The position numbers and the translations under genes were made by a program. From Bacillota bacterium (GTDB lineage Bacteria > Bacillota > Clostridia > Christensenellales > CAG-138), in contig JAEYHP010000094.1 of NCBI GenBank assembly GCA_023409435.1, positions 1 to 11,292 on the forward strand: 11,292 bases of DNA, given 5' to 3'. Position 1 is the first letter of the stretch. Each line of letters opens with the position of its first letter. The notes under the pieces were generated by a model, which was not told the DNA's origin, searched no databases, and saw only the letters and a list, made by a program, of their open reading frames with translations. Positions 1 through 7,068 of the stretch are shown here, one piece after another.

Positions 1-130
1 GGACTATACCGTCGGCGCCAAAATCTCATTGGCTCAACCCTGTAAACAGGGGTCGCGGGCTTAGCTAAGCAGGATTCGAACCCTGCCGCATCACCGCCGG
101 TGGGGAATTACACCCCGCCCCGAAGCATCA
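1..130 (-). promoter_or_regulatory. FMN riboswitch (RFN element), 3' end cut by window edge
   Basis: Read on the minus strand from 130 to 1, this matches the conserved RFN core block by block: CTTCGGGGC, then GGGGTGTAATTCCCC, ACCGGCGGTGATG, CCCGCGACCCC, a hairpin with TGTTTACA in its loop region, GAGCCAATGAGATTTTGGC, and GCCGACGGTATAGTCC. The usual ending (GGATG and the 3' strand of P1) would lie just beyond position 1. RFN elements bind flavin mononucleotide and shut off riboflavin synthesis (rib) or transport (ribU) genes by early termination or by hiding the ribosome site. The controlled gene must lie to the left of the window, so its identity and the mode of control cannot be seen. Between the GGCGGT and CCCGCGA blocks there is an optional extra hairpin (69-86) that resembles a tRNA T-arm. 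Confidence 0.93.
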
Positions 131-135
131 TATAT

Positions 136-164
136 ATTTTAGCAGGGAGCTTGCCGTTTTGCAA
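136..164 (-). promoter_or_regulatory. Sigma-A-type promoter of the FMN riboswitch transcript
   Basis: On the minus strand a -35 element TTGCAA (164-159) and a -10 element TAAAAT (141-136) are separated by exactly 17 bases. Transcription would begin about seven bases further on, near 129, which is right at the 5' edge of the riboswitch. That fit supports both calls. It rests on motif matching only. Confidence 0.6.
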
Positions 165-280
165 GTGTTGGCAAAAAATTTGGACATTCCCCCGGATATA
201 GGCCGCGACGCTATGACCCCAATGCCGTTTCAAATACACGGAACGCCGAGGGCGGCGTCCCCTACAAACATACGTGAGAA
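165..280 (-). other. Spacer between phoR and the riboswitch promoter, with a weak hairpin
   Basis: This 116-base gap follows the phoR stop codon on the minus strand. It holds an imperfect GC-rich hairpin at 240-260 (GGACGCC pairing with GGCGTTCC, one bulge). No T-run follows it, so it is not a convincing intrinsic terminator. The operon may end by another route or read through into the riboswitch unit, which is on the same strand. No gene is seen here. Confidence 0.35.
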
Positions 281-1969
281 TTACCCTGCGTCCCGCGCGG
301 AGGGCGCGGGGAATTTTACCGTGATCGTCGTGCCCTTATTGACCGCGCTTTCCAGAGAAAGCTCCGCCCCGTGCATCAGCGCGCCGCGCTTGACGATGGC
401 AAGACCCAGGCCCGTGCCGCCGGTCTCTTTGGAATGGCTCTGGTCCACGCGGTAGAACCGTTCGAACACGCGGCCTTGATGTTCCGGCGGGATGCCGATG
501 CCCGTATCGGACACCACGACGTTGACCCGCCCGTCCGCCTGCGGCTTCACCGCGAGCGTCACGTTTCCGCCCGGTTTGTTGTAGCGGATGGCGTTGTCGC
601 ACAGGTTGTAGAGGATTTCCTCCAGCACCTGCTTTACGCCGTCGATCTCCGCCATATCCCCTTCCACGTGCAGCGTAACGTCCTGCGCCTGCGCCACGGG
701 AGTAAGCCGTTCTTTTACGCCGTTCGCGAGTGTGAGAAGCTCCACGCGCTCAAAAGGCAGGTCGCCTCCGCCTTCATCCAGGCGGGAAAGCCGAATAATA
801 TCCTCCACCAGCGCGATTAACCGCGTGCTTTCTTCATGGATGCGCTGCGCGAAGCCCTGCATATCCTCCGGCTTCACAAGGCCGTCCTTCATGATTTCCG
901 CATAGCCCGAAATGGACGTTAACGGCGTCTTGAGCTCGTGCGAAACATTGGCGGAAAACTCCCGCCGCATGCGCTCCTGCTCCTCCCGCTCGGTAAAGTC
1001 CATAATCAGCACCACCACGCCGGTGACCACAGCGCGCTCGCGCACGGGGCTTGCGATGAGCTGGTAGCTTCGCCCGCTGAGCCTTACCACCTGTTCGGCG
1101 GGGACGCCCTTTGCCGCCTGCTCCACTGCCGTTTGCAGCTTGAGGTTGCGATCCACCGTAAGCAGGTGCTTGCCCGTGCAGGTCTTGCTGTCCGCCCGGA
1201 ACAGGCGCTGCGCGCTGCGGTTGATAGTAAGTATGATACCGTTCGCGTTGAGCACCAAAAGCCCTTCGCGCATGTTGTGGGCGATGGCGGAGAACTCGTC
1301 GCTCCTTGCGGTCAGCTTCCGCATCTGGGAAGCGATTTGCCGCTTTTGCGCCTCCAGCCGCGATAACAGCGGGGAAAGTTCGTCGTATATGTCGTTGTTG
1401 AGCGGATCATCGAGATTTAATGCGTTGAGCGGAGAAATGACGTGCTTTGTCATGCGTTTAGCAAGCAGCACGCAAATAATGAACGTTAAAACAAGCGTAC
1501 CGATGGCGGCGGGCAGCATCCGCCACAACACCCCCCAGACGCTTGCCTGCGTATCCGCAAGGCGCAGGATGTTGCCATCCGGAAGCTTTTGGGCGTAATA
1601 GAGCGTTTCTTGCCCTATCGTTTCGGAGGGCCGGGCGCTCTCCCCCGTTCCTGCGCGAAGCGCCGCGATAACCTCCGGCCTGTCGCCATGGTTCTCCATA
1701 TTCGCGGCGTTCACGCTGCTGTCGTACAGAACCGTACCGTCGGCGGCGATCAGCGTAATGCGCGTATCGTCCACCCGCTTCACCTGGTTCAGGTACTCTT
1801 CATCGCCTAATAGCCTCATGCCAGCCGCAACATAGGCCGCCTCACTTCTCTGCTCCTGCCGCAATTGCCCGGTCAGCACGCCATAAAACACGCCGAGGGT
1901 CAAAAGCGTCAAAAGCAGCACAGAAACAAGCGAAAGCAGCACCAGATAGCGGTTGACGGTTTTTTGCAT
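281..1969 (-). CDS. phoR: Phosphate-regulon sensor histidine kinase PhoR (Cache-like sensor, HAMP, PAS, HisKA, HATPase)
   Basis: The 562-residue membrane kinase would phosphorylate the adjacent response regulator when phosphate is scarce. Residues about 8-33 form TM1 and about 147-170 TM2. Between them lies an extracytoplasmic sensor region with a small Cache-like fold signature (ITLIAADGTVLYDS at 71-84). A HAMP-like linker and coiled coil (about 171-220) lead to a PAS domain (about 222-330). The HisKA motif SHELKTP carries the phosphoacceptor His344. The ATP-binding domain shows the N box (NLCDNA, 455-460), G1 DTGIGIP (488-494), the F-box region VFERFYR and G2 GGTGLGL (517-523), so all catalytic motifs are intact. 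The start at 1969 is supported by AAGGAG nine bases upstream, which overlaps the end of phoP; the two genes are six bases apart. It is the last gene of the pst-pho operon. Specificity for phosphate is inferred from context and architecture. Confidence 0.93.
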   Translation of the reverse strand: MQKTVNRYLVLLSLVSVLLLTLLTLGVFYGVLTGQLRQEQRSEAAYVAAGMRLLGDEEYLNQVKRVDDTRITLIAADGTVLYDSSVNAANMENHGDRPEVIAALRAGTGESARPSETIGQETLYYAQKLPDGNILRLADTQASVWGVLWRMLPAAIGTLVLTFIICVLLAKRMTKHVISPLNALNLDDPLNNDIYDELSPLLSRLEAQKRQIASQMRKLTARSDEFSAIAHNMREGLLVLNANGIILTINRSAQRLFRADSKTCTGKHLLTVDRNLKLQTAVEQAAKGVPAEQVVRLSGRSYQLIASPVRERAVVTGVVVLIMDFTEREEQERMRREFSANVSHELKTPLTSISGYAEIMKDGLVKPEDMQGFAQRIHEESTRLIALVEDIIRLSRLDEGGGDLPFERVELLTLANGVKERLTPVAQAQDVTLHVEGDMAEIDGVKQVLEEILYNLCDNAIRYNKPGGNVTLAVKPQADGRVNVVVSDTGIGIPPEHQGRVFERFYRVDQSHSKETGGTGLGLAIVKRGALMHGAELSLESAVNKGTTITVKFPAPSARDAG

Positions 1970-1975
1970 ATCTCT

Positions 1976-2644
1976 TTACTCCTTTGCGCGGTACCCCACG
2001 CCGCGAACGGTTTCGATGATATACGCGCAGTCCCCCAGCTTCTGCCGCAGGGTCTGGATGTGTACGTCCACGGTACGTGTGCCGCCCGCGTAATCGTACC
2101 CCCAGACGGCGGTCAATAATCGATCCCGCGTGAACACGCGCCCGCGGTTTTCCATGAGGAACCTGAGCAGCGAGAACTCCTTGAAGGAGAGGATGACGTT
2201 TGCCCCCGCGCAGGCGACGGTATGCTTTTCCGTGTTTAAAACCAGCCCGTCGATCGAGAGGATATCCGTCAGTTCCTTGGGAGAGGAACGCCGCAATACC
2301 GCCTTGATGCGGGAAATCAGTTCCATCATGCCGAAGGGCTTTGTAATATAATCGTCCGCGCCGTTGTCCAGGCCCGTCACCTTATCGTACTCCGCGCCGC
2401 GGGCGGTTAAAAGGATGACGGGAATACCTTTCGTAACCTCCACGGAGCGCAGGCGTTTCAATATAGAGATTCCATCCTCGCCGGGCAGCATCACATCCAA
2501 TAAAATCAGCTCGGGCGGCGCGTCGTTCATGGCCTGCCAGAATTGTTCCGCGTTTTCAAAACCGCGCGCCGCAAAGCCGGTCTGCGCAAGCGTGTAGAGT
2601 ACAAGCTCCCGGATATTGGTTTCGTCTTCTACATAATATATCAT
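1976..2644 (-). CDS. phoP: OmpR/PhoB-family response regulator (PhoP/PhoB), phosphate regulon
   Basis: This 222-residue two-domain regulator has a receiver domain (1-118) with acidic pocket residues Glu6/Asp7, phosphoacceptor Asp50 in LILLDVMLPGEDG, conserved Thr80 and Lys102 (TKPF). It is followed by a winged-helix DNA-binding domain (about 125-220) with the typical TVDVHIQTLRQKLG recognition-helix segment and the C-terminal ETVRGVGYR hairpin. Its position between phoU and phoR marks it as the phosphate regulator, called PhoP in Bacillus and PhoB in enterics. It starts 18 bases after phoU, with GAGGGAG as ribosome site. The likely target is the repeat array upstream of pstS in this window, which would make the operon autoregulated. 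The family call is firm; the phosphate role comes from context. Confidence 0.94.
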   Translation of the reverse strand: MIYYVEDETNIRELVLYTLAQTGFAARGFENAEQFWQAMNDAPPELILLDVMLPGEDGISILKRLRSVEVTKGIPVILLTARGAEYDKVTGLDNGADDYITKPFGMMELISRIKAVLRRSSPKELTDILSIDGLVLNTEKHTVACAGANVILSFKEFSLLRFLMENRGRVFTRDRLLTAVWGYDYAGGTRTVDVHIQTLRQKLGDCAYIIETVRGVGYRAKE

Positions 2645-2662
2645 GCCGTCTCCCTCTTTGCC

Positions 2663-3325
2663 CTACTCCTCGTCCATTTCCGACGACTTGTGTACGCCGG
2701 TAATGGAAAACAGCACCCATTCGGCAATGTTGACCGCGTGGTCCCCAATGCGCTCCAGATATTTTGTGATCATAAACAGATCCAGCGCATATTCCGCTGT
2801 GCGCGGGTCCGTGGTAAAGCGCTCAATCAGCTTGCCGCGCACCTGCAGGAAGCGATCATCCACTTCGTCGTCCGCGTCGATGACCTCCCGGGCCAGCGCC
2901 TCGTCCCTGCGCACAAACGCATCGATGCTGTTGGTGACCATGGCGATTGTAGCGTCCGCCATCAATGGGATCTCTTCGGGCTGAACCTGATTAAAGTCAT
3001 CATCCATGACCAGCACGATTTCGGAAATATCCGCCGCCTGGTCGCCGATGCGTTCCATATCCGTGATCATTTTGAGCGCGGCGGAAATCAACCGCAAGTC
3101 CCGTGCCACAGGCTGCTGCTTCAACAGAAGCCGCAGGCACAGGCCTTCGATACGGCGCTCTTTTTCGTCGATTTCATGGTCGAATTTGATGGCCTCTGTT
3201 GCGAGCTGCGCATCGTGGGAGCGTAGCGCCGCGCAGGCGTTCTGTATGGCCTGCTCGATGAGCCCGCCCATTTCAATGAGTTCTTTGTTGAGCAGCTCTA
3301 ACTGTTCGTCGAATTTATTGCGCAT
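2663..3325 (-). CDS. phoU: Phosphate signalling regulator PhoU
   Basis: This 220-residue all-helical cytoplasmic protein is of normal length for PhoU. It consists of two three-helix-bundle repeats, each with the metal-binding signature: ERIGDQAADI at 91-100 and ERIGDHAVNI at 191-200, spaced exactly 100 residues apart. PhoU links the state of the PstSCAB importer to the PhoR kinase and keeps the regulon off when phosphate is plentiful. Its ATG shares one base with the pstB stop codon (TGATG), which suggests coupled translation. A GGAGG ribosome site lies upstream inside the end of pstB. No anomaly is seen. Confidence 0.96.
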   Translation of the reverse strand: MRNKFDEQLELLNKELIEMGGLIEQAIQNACAALRSHDAQLATEAIKFDHEIDEKERRIEGLCLRLLLKQQPVARDLRLISAALKMITDMERIGDQAADISEIVLVMDDDFNQVQPEEIPLMADATIAMVTNSIDAFVRRDEALAREVIDADDEVDDRFLQVRGKLIERFTTDPRTAEYALDLFMITKYLERIGDHAVNIAEWVLFSITGVHKSSEMDEE

Positions 3326-4092
3326 CAGCCAAACCTCCCCGTAATATAATCCTCTGTCCGCTTATCCCTGGGCATGGAAAAGAGCCGTTCCGTCTCCCCG
3401 TATTCGACAACCTCGCCCAGCAGGAAGAACGCCGTTTTGTCCGAGATGCGCGCCGCCTGCTGCATGTTGTGCGTTACGATGATTATAGTATATTTTGACT
3501 TTAATTCCACGGCAAGATCTTCTATTTTTGAAGTGGAAATGGGATCGAGCGCGCTTGTCGGCTCATCCATCAACAGCACCTCCGGCTCCACCGCGAGCGC
3601 TCTTGCGATGCACAGGCGCTGCTGCTGCCCGCCGGAAAGCCCGAGTGCGCTCTTTTTGAGCCGGTCCTTAAGTTCGTCCCAGATAGCGGCGTTGGTGAGC
3701 GACGTTTCCACGATATCATCGAGCTTGGCCTTGGCGTGTATGCCGTGCGTGCGCGGCCCATAAGCGATGTTGTCGTATACGCTCATGGGGAACGGATTGG
3801 GCTTTTGAAATACCATGCCCACGCGCTTTCGAAGCAAGTTGACGTCCATGCTGCCGTAGACGTCCTCACCGTCAAGCGCCACCCTGCCTACGATGCGGCA
3901 GCCTTCCACCAGATCGTTCATGCGGTTGAGCGTCTTTAAAAGCGTGGATTTGCCGCAGCCGGAAGGCCCGATAAACGCGGTGATTTCGCGCTCCTCAACG
4001 GACATGGCAACTTTTTTGAGCGCCTGAAAAGAGCCGTAATAAAGATCAAGGTCCTTTATATCAAATTTGATATGCTTTTTCTGCTTTTCCAT
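3325..4092 (-). CDS. pstB: Phosphate ABC transporter ATP-binding protein PstB
   Basis: This 255-residue ATPase powers phosphate import through PstC and PstA. All ABC motifs are present: Walker A GPSGCGKST (42-50), Q-loop Gln96 in VFQKPNPFP (the KPNPFP string is typical of PstB), signature LSGGQQQR (152-159), Walker B VLLMDEP (172-178), D-loop SALD and H-loop His208. I place the start at 4092 (MEKQKKHIKF), because AAAGGAA lies at good distance upstream and the length then matches the family (about 250-260). An in-frame ATG at 4140 would add 16 residues (MPRTTANR...) without family resemblance and with only a distant AAGGA. With the chosen start the gap to pstA is 61 bases. The 3' end overlaps the phoU start. 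Confidence 0.96.
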   Translation of the reverse strand: MEKQKKHIKFDIKDLDLYYGSFQALKKVAMSVEEREITAFIGPSGCGKSTLLKTLNRMNDLVEGCRIVGRVALDGEDVYGSMDVNLLRKRVGMVFQKPNPFPMSVYDNIAYGPRTHGIHAKAKLDDIVETSLTNAAIWDELKDRLKKSALGLSGGQQQRLCIARALAVEPEVLLMDEPTSALDPISTSKIEDLAVELKSKYTIIIVTHNMQQAARISDKTAFFLLGEVVEYGETERLFSMPRDKRTEDYITGRFG

Positions 4093-4153
4093 AGTTCTTC
4101 CTTTCGCCGGTTCTATCCTGTTTGCAGTTGTGCGCGGCATGAAAATCGGTTCC

Positions 4154-5023
4154 TTAGCTCCCGTTGCGTTTAATCAGCCTGCGCGCCACCATGGACGAAA
4201 GCGCATTGATGCCAACCACCACAACGAGCAGCACCACCGCCGTTGCATATGTCTGGTTGATATGCAATCCCTCGCGCGCGAGCGAATACATATGCACCGA
4301 AAGCGTGCGGGTGGAGGTGAATACGTTTTCCGGCACTTTTGCCACGGTACCCGCCGTGTAGATGAGCGCCGCGGTTTCCCCCACAATACGGCCGATACCC
4401 AGTATGATACCAGCGAGTATGCCGGGTATCGCCGCGGGCAGCACAATGGAAAACACCGTCCGCAGACGCCCGGCGCCCAGACCAAAACTGCCCTCCCGGT
4501 ACATGTCGGGAACGGCCTTTAACGCTTCCTCTGTGGTGCGCATGACGAGCGGCAGTATCATGACCGCCAAAGTAAACGCGCCGGCAATCAGGGACAGGCC
4601 CCATTGCAGCCGGGTAACAAAGAACAGAAGGCCAAAAAGCCCATATACAATGGATGGAATGCCCGCGAGCGTCTCCGCCGTGACGCGCACTACGGAAACA
4701 AACCGGTTCCCGCGCTTTGCGTATTCCACAAGATAGACGGCTGCGAATATGCCAAGGGGCGCCGCAATAACAAGCGAAGCTACCGTCATGAGCACGGTAT
4801 TGATGATGGCAGGCATCATGGATACGTTATTCGACGTATACTTCCACGCGAACAGATCGGGCGTAAGATAGGGCACGCCCTTGACTAAGACATACCCGAG
4901 CAAAAACAGCAGCACAGTCACGGTTACGACAGCCGCAAGGTATACGAGCGCCCTTAAAAATACCGCTGTCTTCCTGCCCGGATGCGCTACGGTTTTATAA
5001 TAAGAAGCATTCGTTCCCGTCAT
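4154..5023 (-). CDS. pstA: Phosphate ABC transporter permease PstA
   Basis: This 289-residue inner-membrane permease has about six transmembrane helices, the first at about 23-47. Together with PstC it forms the phosphate channel. PstA-type marks are GIPSIVYG (121-128), the EAA-like coupling loop around EGSFGLGAGRLRTV (177-190) ending in VLP (194-196), which contacts PstB, and GRIVGETAAL (211-220). The ATG overlaps the pstC stop by four bases (ATGA). A strong AGGAGG lies eight bases before the start, so translation is probably coupled to pstC. Length is normal and no lesion is seen. Confidence 0.96.
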   Translation of the reverse strand: MTGTNASYYKTVAHPGRKTAVFLRALVYLAAVVTVTVLLFLLGYVLVKGVPYLTPDLFAWKYTSNNVSMMPAIINTVLMTVASLVIAAPLGIFAAVYLVEYAKRGNRFVSVVRVTAETLAGIPSIVYGLFGLLFFVTRLQWGLSLIAGAFTLAVMILPLVMRTTEEALKAVPDMYREGSFGLGAGRLRTVFSIVLPAAIPGILAGIILGIGRIVGETAALIYTAGTVAKVPENVFTSTRTLSVHMYSLAREGLHINQTYATAVVLLVVVVGINALSSMVARRLIKRNGS

Positions 5024-5871
5024 AGGTTCGACCTCCTTTTAAGCAGGGAAAACAGCCCGTTGATGATTAATATGAAAATAAAGAGTACCACGGCTGTCGC
5101 GATAAGCGCCTCGCGGTGCAAATCTGCGGAATAGCCCATCTCGATGACAATATTCGCCGTGAGCGTGCGAAGCCCTTTCAACAGACCTGCGGGCATGCGC
5201 GCCTGGTTGCCCGCCACCATGATAACGGCCATGGTCTCCCCCACCGCGCGGCCCATGCCCAACACCACCGCGGCAAAAAGCCCGGATCTTGCGGCGGGCA
5301 CCAGGGTAGAAAACACGCTACGCTCATGCGTTGCGCCCAAAGCAAGCGAGCCTTCGTAGTAGCTTTCAGGCACGGCACGGATGGCGCTTTCCGCCACACC
5401 CACGATGGTAGGCAATATCATAATGCCCAAAAGCACCGACGCCGTCAGCATGGATGCGCCGCTCCCGCCGAACTCCTCCCGCACGAAAGGTACGATGACA
5501 ACTAGGCCAAAGAAGCCGTATACCACCGAGGGGATGCCAGCCATAAGCTCAGTCGCCGGTTTTAGAACGCGGTAGAGCCAGCGCGGGCAGAAGCGCGCCA
5601 TGAATATAGCCATCAACAGCCCGATGGGCACGCCTACGAGCATGGCCCCGGCCGTGACATAGATGCTACCCACGATCATGGGAAATATGCCGTAAATATC
5701 GTTACTCGGCCTCCAGGTACGCCCCAGAAGAAAATCGGCCGGTCCGATTTCAAATATTGCTGGCAGGCCGTTGGCGAACAAAAATATGCAGATGAGCCCC
5801 ACGGCGAGAATGGAGGTGGCCGCCGCCGCAATGAACACGGCTTTCATCGCCGGTTCCTTCCATTTTTTCAT
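5020..5871 (-). CDS. pstC: Phosphate ABC transporter permease PstC
   Basis: This 283-residue permease is the partner of PstA. It has an N-terminal membrane segment (about 10-34), five further hydrophobic helices, GIPSVVYGFFG (112-122), the EAA loop around ESYYEGSLALGA (169-180), and GRAVGETMAV (208-217), which is characteristic of PstC. I use the ATG at 5871, because the GGGGG ribosome site (5879-5883) is then seven bases away; the upstream in-frame ATG at 5877 would be only one base from it and adds two residues (MF). It follows pstS after a 184-base gap filled with hairpins, and overlaps pstA by four bases. Confidence 0.95.
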   Translation of the reverse strand: MKKWKEPAMKAVFIAAAATSILAVGLICIFLFANGLPAIFEIGPADFLLGRTWRPSNDIYGIFPMIVGSIYVTAGAMLVGVPIGLLMAIFMARFCPRWLYRVLKPATELMAGIPSVVYGFFGLVVIVPFVREEFGGSGASMLTASVLLGIMILPTIVGVAESAIRAVPESYYEGSLALGATHERSVFSTLVPAARSGLFAAVVLGMGRAVGETMAVIMVAGNQARMPAGLLKGLRTLTANIVIEMGYSADLHREALIATAVVLFIFILIINGLFSLLKRRSNL

Positions 5872-5903
5872 GAACATTCCCCCGTTTTCTTTCCTTAGAA
5901 TAC

Positions 5904-5939
5904 GGCGCCCTGGGCGCCTGTTTTATGCCGCAACGCGGC
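5904..5939 (-). repeat. Two short GC-rich hairpins in the pstC leader
   Basis: Two compact inverted repeats sit between the long hairpin and pstC. The first is GGCGCC-CTG-GGCGCC (5904-5918, a near-perfect palindrome). The second is GCCGC-AAC-GCGGC (5927-5939). On the mRNA they precede the pstC ribosome site by about 20 and 40 bases. They may act as RNA stability or processing elements, or as barriers to a 3' exonuclease, but neither has a T-run. Function is inferred. Confidence 0.5.
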
Positions 5940-5979
5940 CTGAGGGACGCTGCCCTGATTGATCTTATTATACGCGTTT

Positions 5980-6014
5980 GCCGCCCGAAAACGCGGGGGC
6001 GTTTTCCGGGCGGC
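5980..6014 (-). terminator. Strong pstS-pstC intercistronic hairpin (attenuator or mRNA stabiliser)
   Basis: On the minus strand GCCGCCCG, one bulged base and AAAACGC pair with GCGTTTT and CGGGCGGC around a CCCC loop. That is 15 base pairs with a single bulge, starting 41 bases after the pstS stop. The following bases (AAACGCGTATAATAAG) hold no T-run, so it is not a canonical terminator. Such hairpins after the binding-protein gene commonly let binding protein be made in excess over the permeases, by partial termination or by protecting the upstream mRNA. The structure is seen; the role is inferred. Confidence 0.6.
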
Positions 6015-6055
6015 AGTTAAGTGCCATACGCTGGCGTTTATTGAATGTGTTCCCG

Positions 6056-7021
6056 TTACGCAACCTCGCTCCAGCTGAGGACTTCGCCGGTGAAGATGGC
6101 GCGGATCTGCTCGGAAGTCAGGTTGGCGAAGGTGTTTTCATTGTTGACGATAACCGCGATACCATCCATGGCGATGGCGGTCGGGGTAAGACCTTCGGCA
6201 AGCTCGCTGTCCTTAAGTTCACGGGAAGCCATACCGATGTCGCAGGTGCCGTCGATGGTGGCCTGCATGCCGGTGGAAGAGTCGCTCTGCTGGATCTCGA
6301 TGGTGACGTTGGCGTTGACGGCGGCATACGCTTCAACCAGCTTTTCCATCAACGGGGTGATGGAGGAGGAACCGGCGACGACGATCTTGCCGGAAACTTC
6401 GGCAGGAGCGAACGCTGCAGCGGCGTCATCGATCTTGATGTATTTGTTGCCAAGAACGACTTCCTGGCCTTCCGCGCTCATGATGAAGTTGATGAAATCC
6501 TGAGCGGCTGCGCTCACTTCGCCCTTGGTGGCGATATTGAACGGACGGGAAACCTTGTAGGTACCGGACTTGATGTTCGCAACGGTGGCGTCCACGCCAT
6601 CCACCTGCACGGCCTTCACGGTGTCATTGAGGGAACCGAGGGAGATGTAACCAATACCGTAGGGGTTGCCAGCGACGGTGGTGAGCATGACGGCGGTGTC
6701 GTTGGTGATCTGCGCTTCGGCGGTGGTCATATCCACTTTGGTGCCATCATCCTGCTTTACTTCGACGCCCATGAGTTCGATGAACGCGCCGCGGGTACCG
6801 GAACCTTCTTCGCGGGAAACAACGACGATATCCTGGGTGGTGTCAAAGCTGGGTGCGGGTGCTTCGGTCGCAACAGGCGCTTCGGTCGCAACAGGCGCTT
6901 CAGTCGCTGCGGGCGCTTCCGTTACAGCGGGGGTCTCTGCCGCGGGCGCGCAGCCTGCGAACGCAGAAAGCACGAGCAGCGCGCTGACCGCTAAGGTTAC
7001 AAACTTTTTAATTGCTTTCAT
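6056..7021 (-). CDS. pstS: Phosphate-binding lipoprotein PstS with circularly permuted domain order
   Basis: This 321-residue extracellular receptor would capture phosphate and deliver it to PstCA. Residues 1-23 form a lipoprotein signal peptide ending FAG before Cys24. Residues 25-58 are a low-complexity linker of TEAP(V/A)A repeats. The rest is clearly PstS, but in swapped order. The half that normally comes second is first (about 62-195): IVVVSREEGSGTRGAF (65-80) with the phosphate-binding SGTR, then VAGNPYGIGYISLGSL and VSRPFNIATKG, then FINFIMSAEGQ. The half that normally comes first is last (211-321): GKIVVAGSSSITPLMEKL, then DIGMASREL, MDGIAVIVN, and LTSEQIRAIFTGEVLSWSEV at the very C-terminus. 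I use the ATG at 7021 with GGAGGAA upstream; an in-frame TTG at 7036 overlaps that ribosome site and is not credible. It is first in the operon behind a Pho box. Confidence 0.93.
   Translation of the reverse strand: MKAIKKFVTLAVSALLVLSAFAGCAPAAETPAVTEAPAATEAPVATEAPVATEAPAPSFDTTQDIVVVSREEGSGTRGAFIELMGVEVKQDDGTKVDMTTAEAQITNDTAVMLTTVAGNPYGIGYISLGSLNDTVKAVQVDGVDATVANIKSGTYKVSRPFNIATKGEVSAAAQDFINFIMSAEGQEVVLGNKYIKIDDAAAAFAPAEVSGKIVVAGSSSITPLMEKLVEAYAAVNANVTIEIQQSDSSTGMQATIDGTCDIGMASRELKDSELAEGLTPTAIAMDGIAVIVNNENTFANLTSEQIRAIFTGEVLSWSEVA
6861..6932 (-). repeat. Four 18-bp tandem repeats encoding the PstS TEAP linker
   Basis: Four 18-base units run at 6861-6878, 6879-6896, 6897-6914 and 6915-6932. 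The first two are identical and the others diverge. They encode the hexapeptide TEAPVA-type linker between the lipid-anchored cysteine and the folded PstS domains. The unit length is a multiple of three, so gain or loss of copies would change tether length without a frameshift. Confidence 0.85.
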
Positions 7022-7068
7022 GAATACTTCCTCCAAATCTTTTTACATTGCAAGAATACATCCCGATT

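Noticed and set aside
66..90. tRNA gene suggested by GCAGG...TTCGAA...CCTGC on the minus strand
   Set aside because: No acceptor, D or anticodon arms fit around it, there is an extra base in the loop, and the flanks are conserved FMN riboswitch blocks.
240..260. Intrinsic terminator for the pst-pho operon
   Set aside because: The hairpin is imperfect and is followed by GTGTATTTG, not a U-tract, so a terminator call is not justified.
4093..4140. PstB start at ATG 4140
   Set aside because: It adds 16 residues unlike the family and has a poorer ribosome site than the ATG at 4092, which gives standard PstB length.
5967..5995. Firm internal promoter for pstC at TATAAT 5972-5967 (minus)
   Set aside because: The -10 is perfect but no recognisable -35 lies 16-18 bases upstream, since the position falls inside the long hairpin stem. 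Kept only as a possibility in the hairpin finding.
5978..6994. Plus-strand frame of 338 codons opposite pstS
   Set aside because: Gly/Asp/His-rich composition is typical of an antisense shadow of a GC-rich gene; it runs through the pst hairpin and the repeat linker, and pstS on the other strand is certain.
7022..7036. PstS start at TTG 7036
   Set aside because: This segment is the ribosome site (GGAGGAA) of the ATG at 7021, which begins a typical signal peptide.
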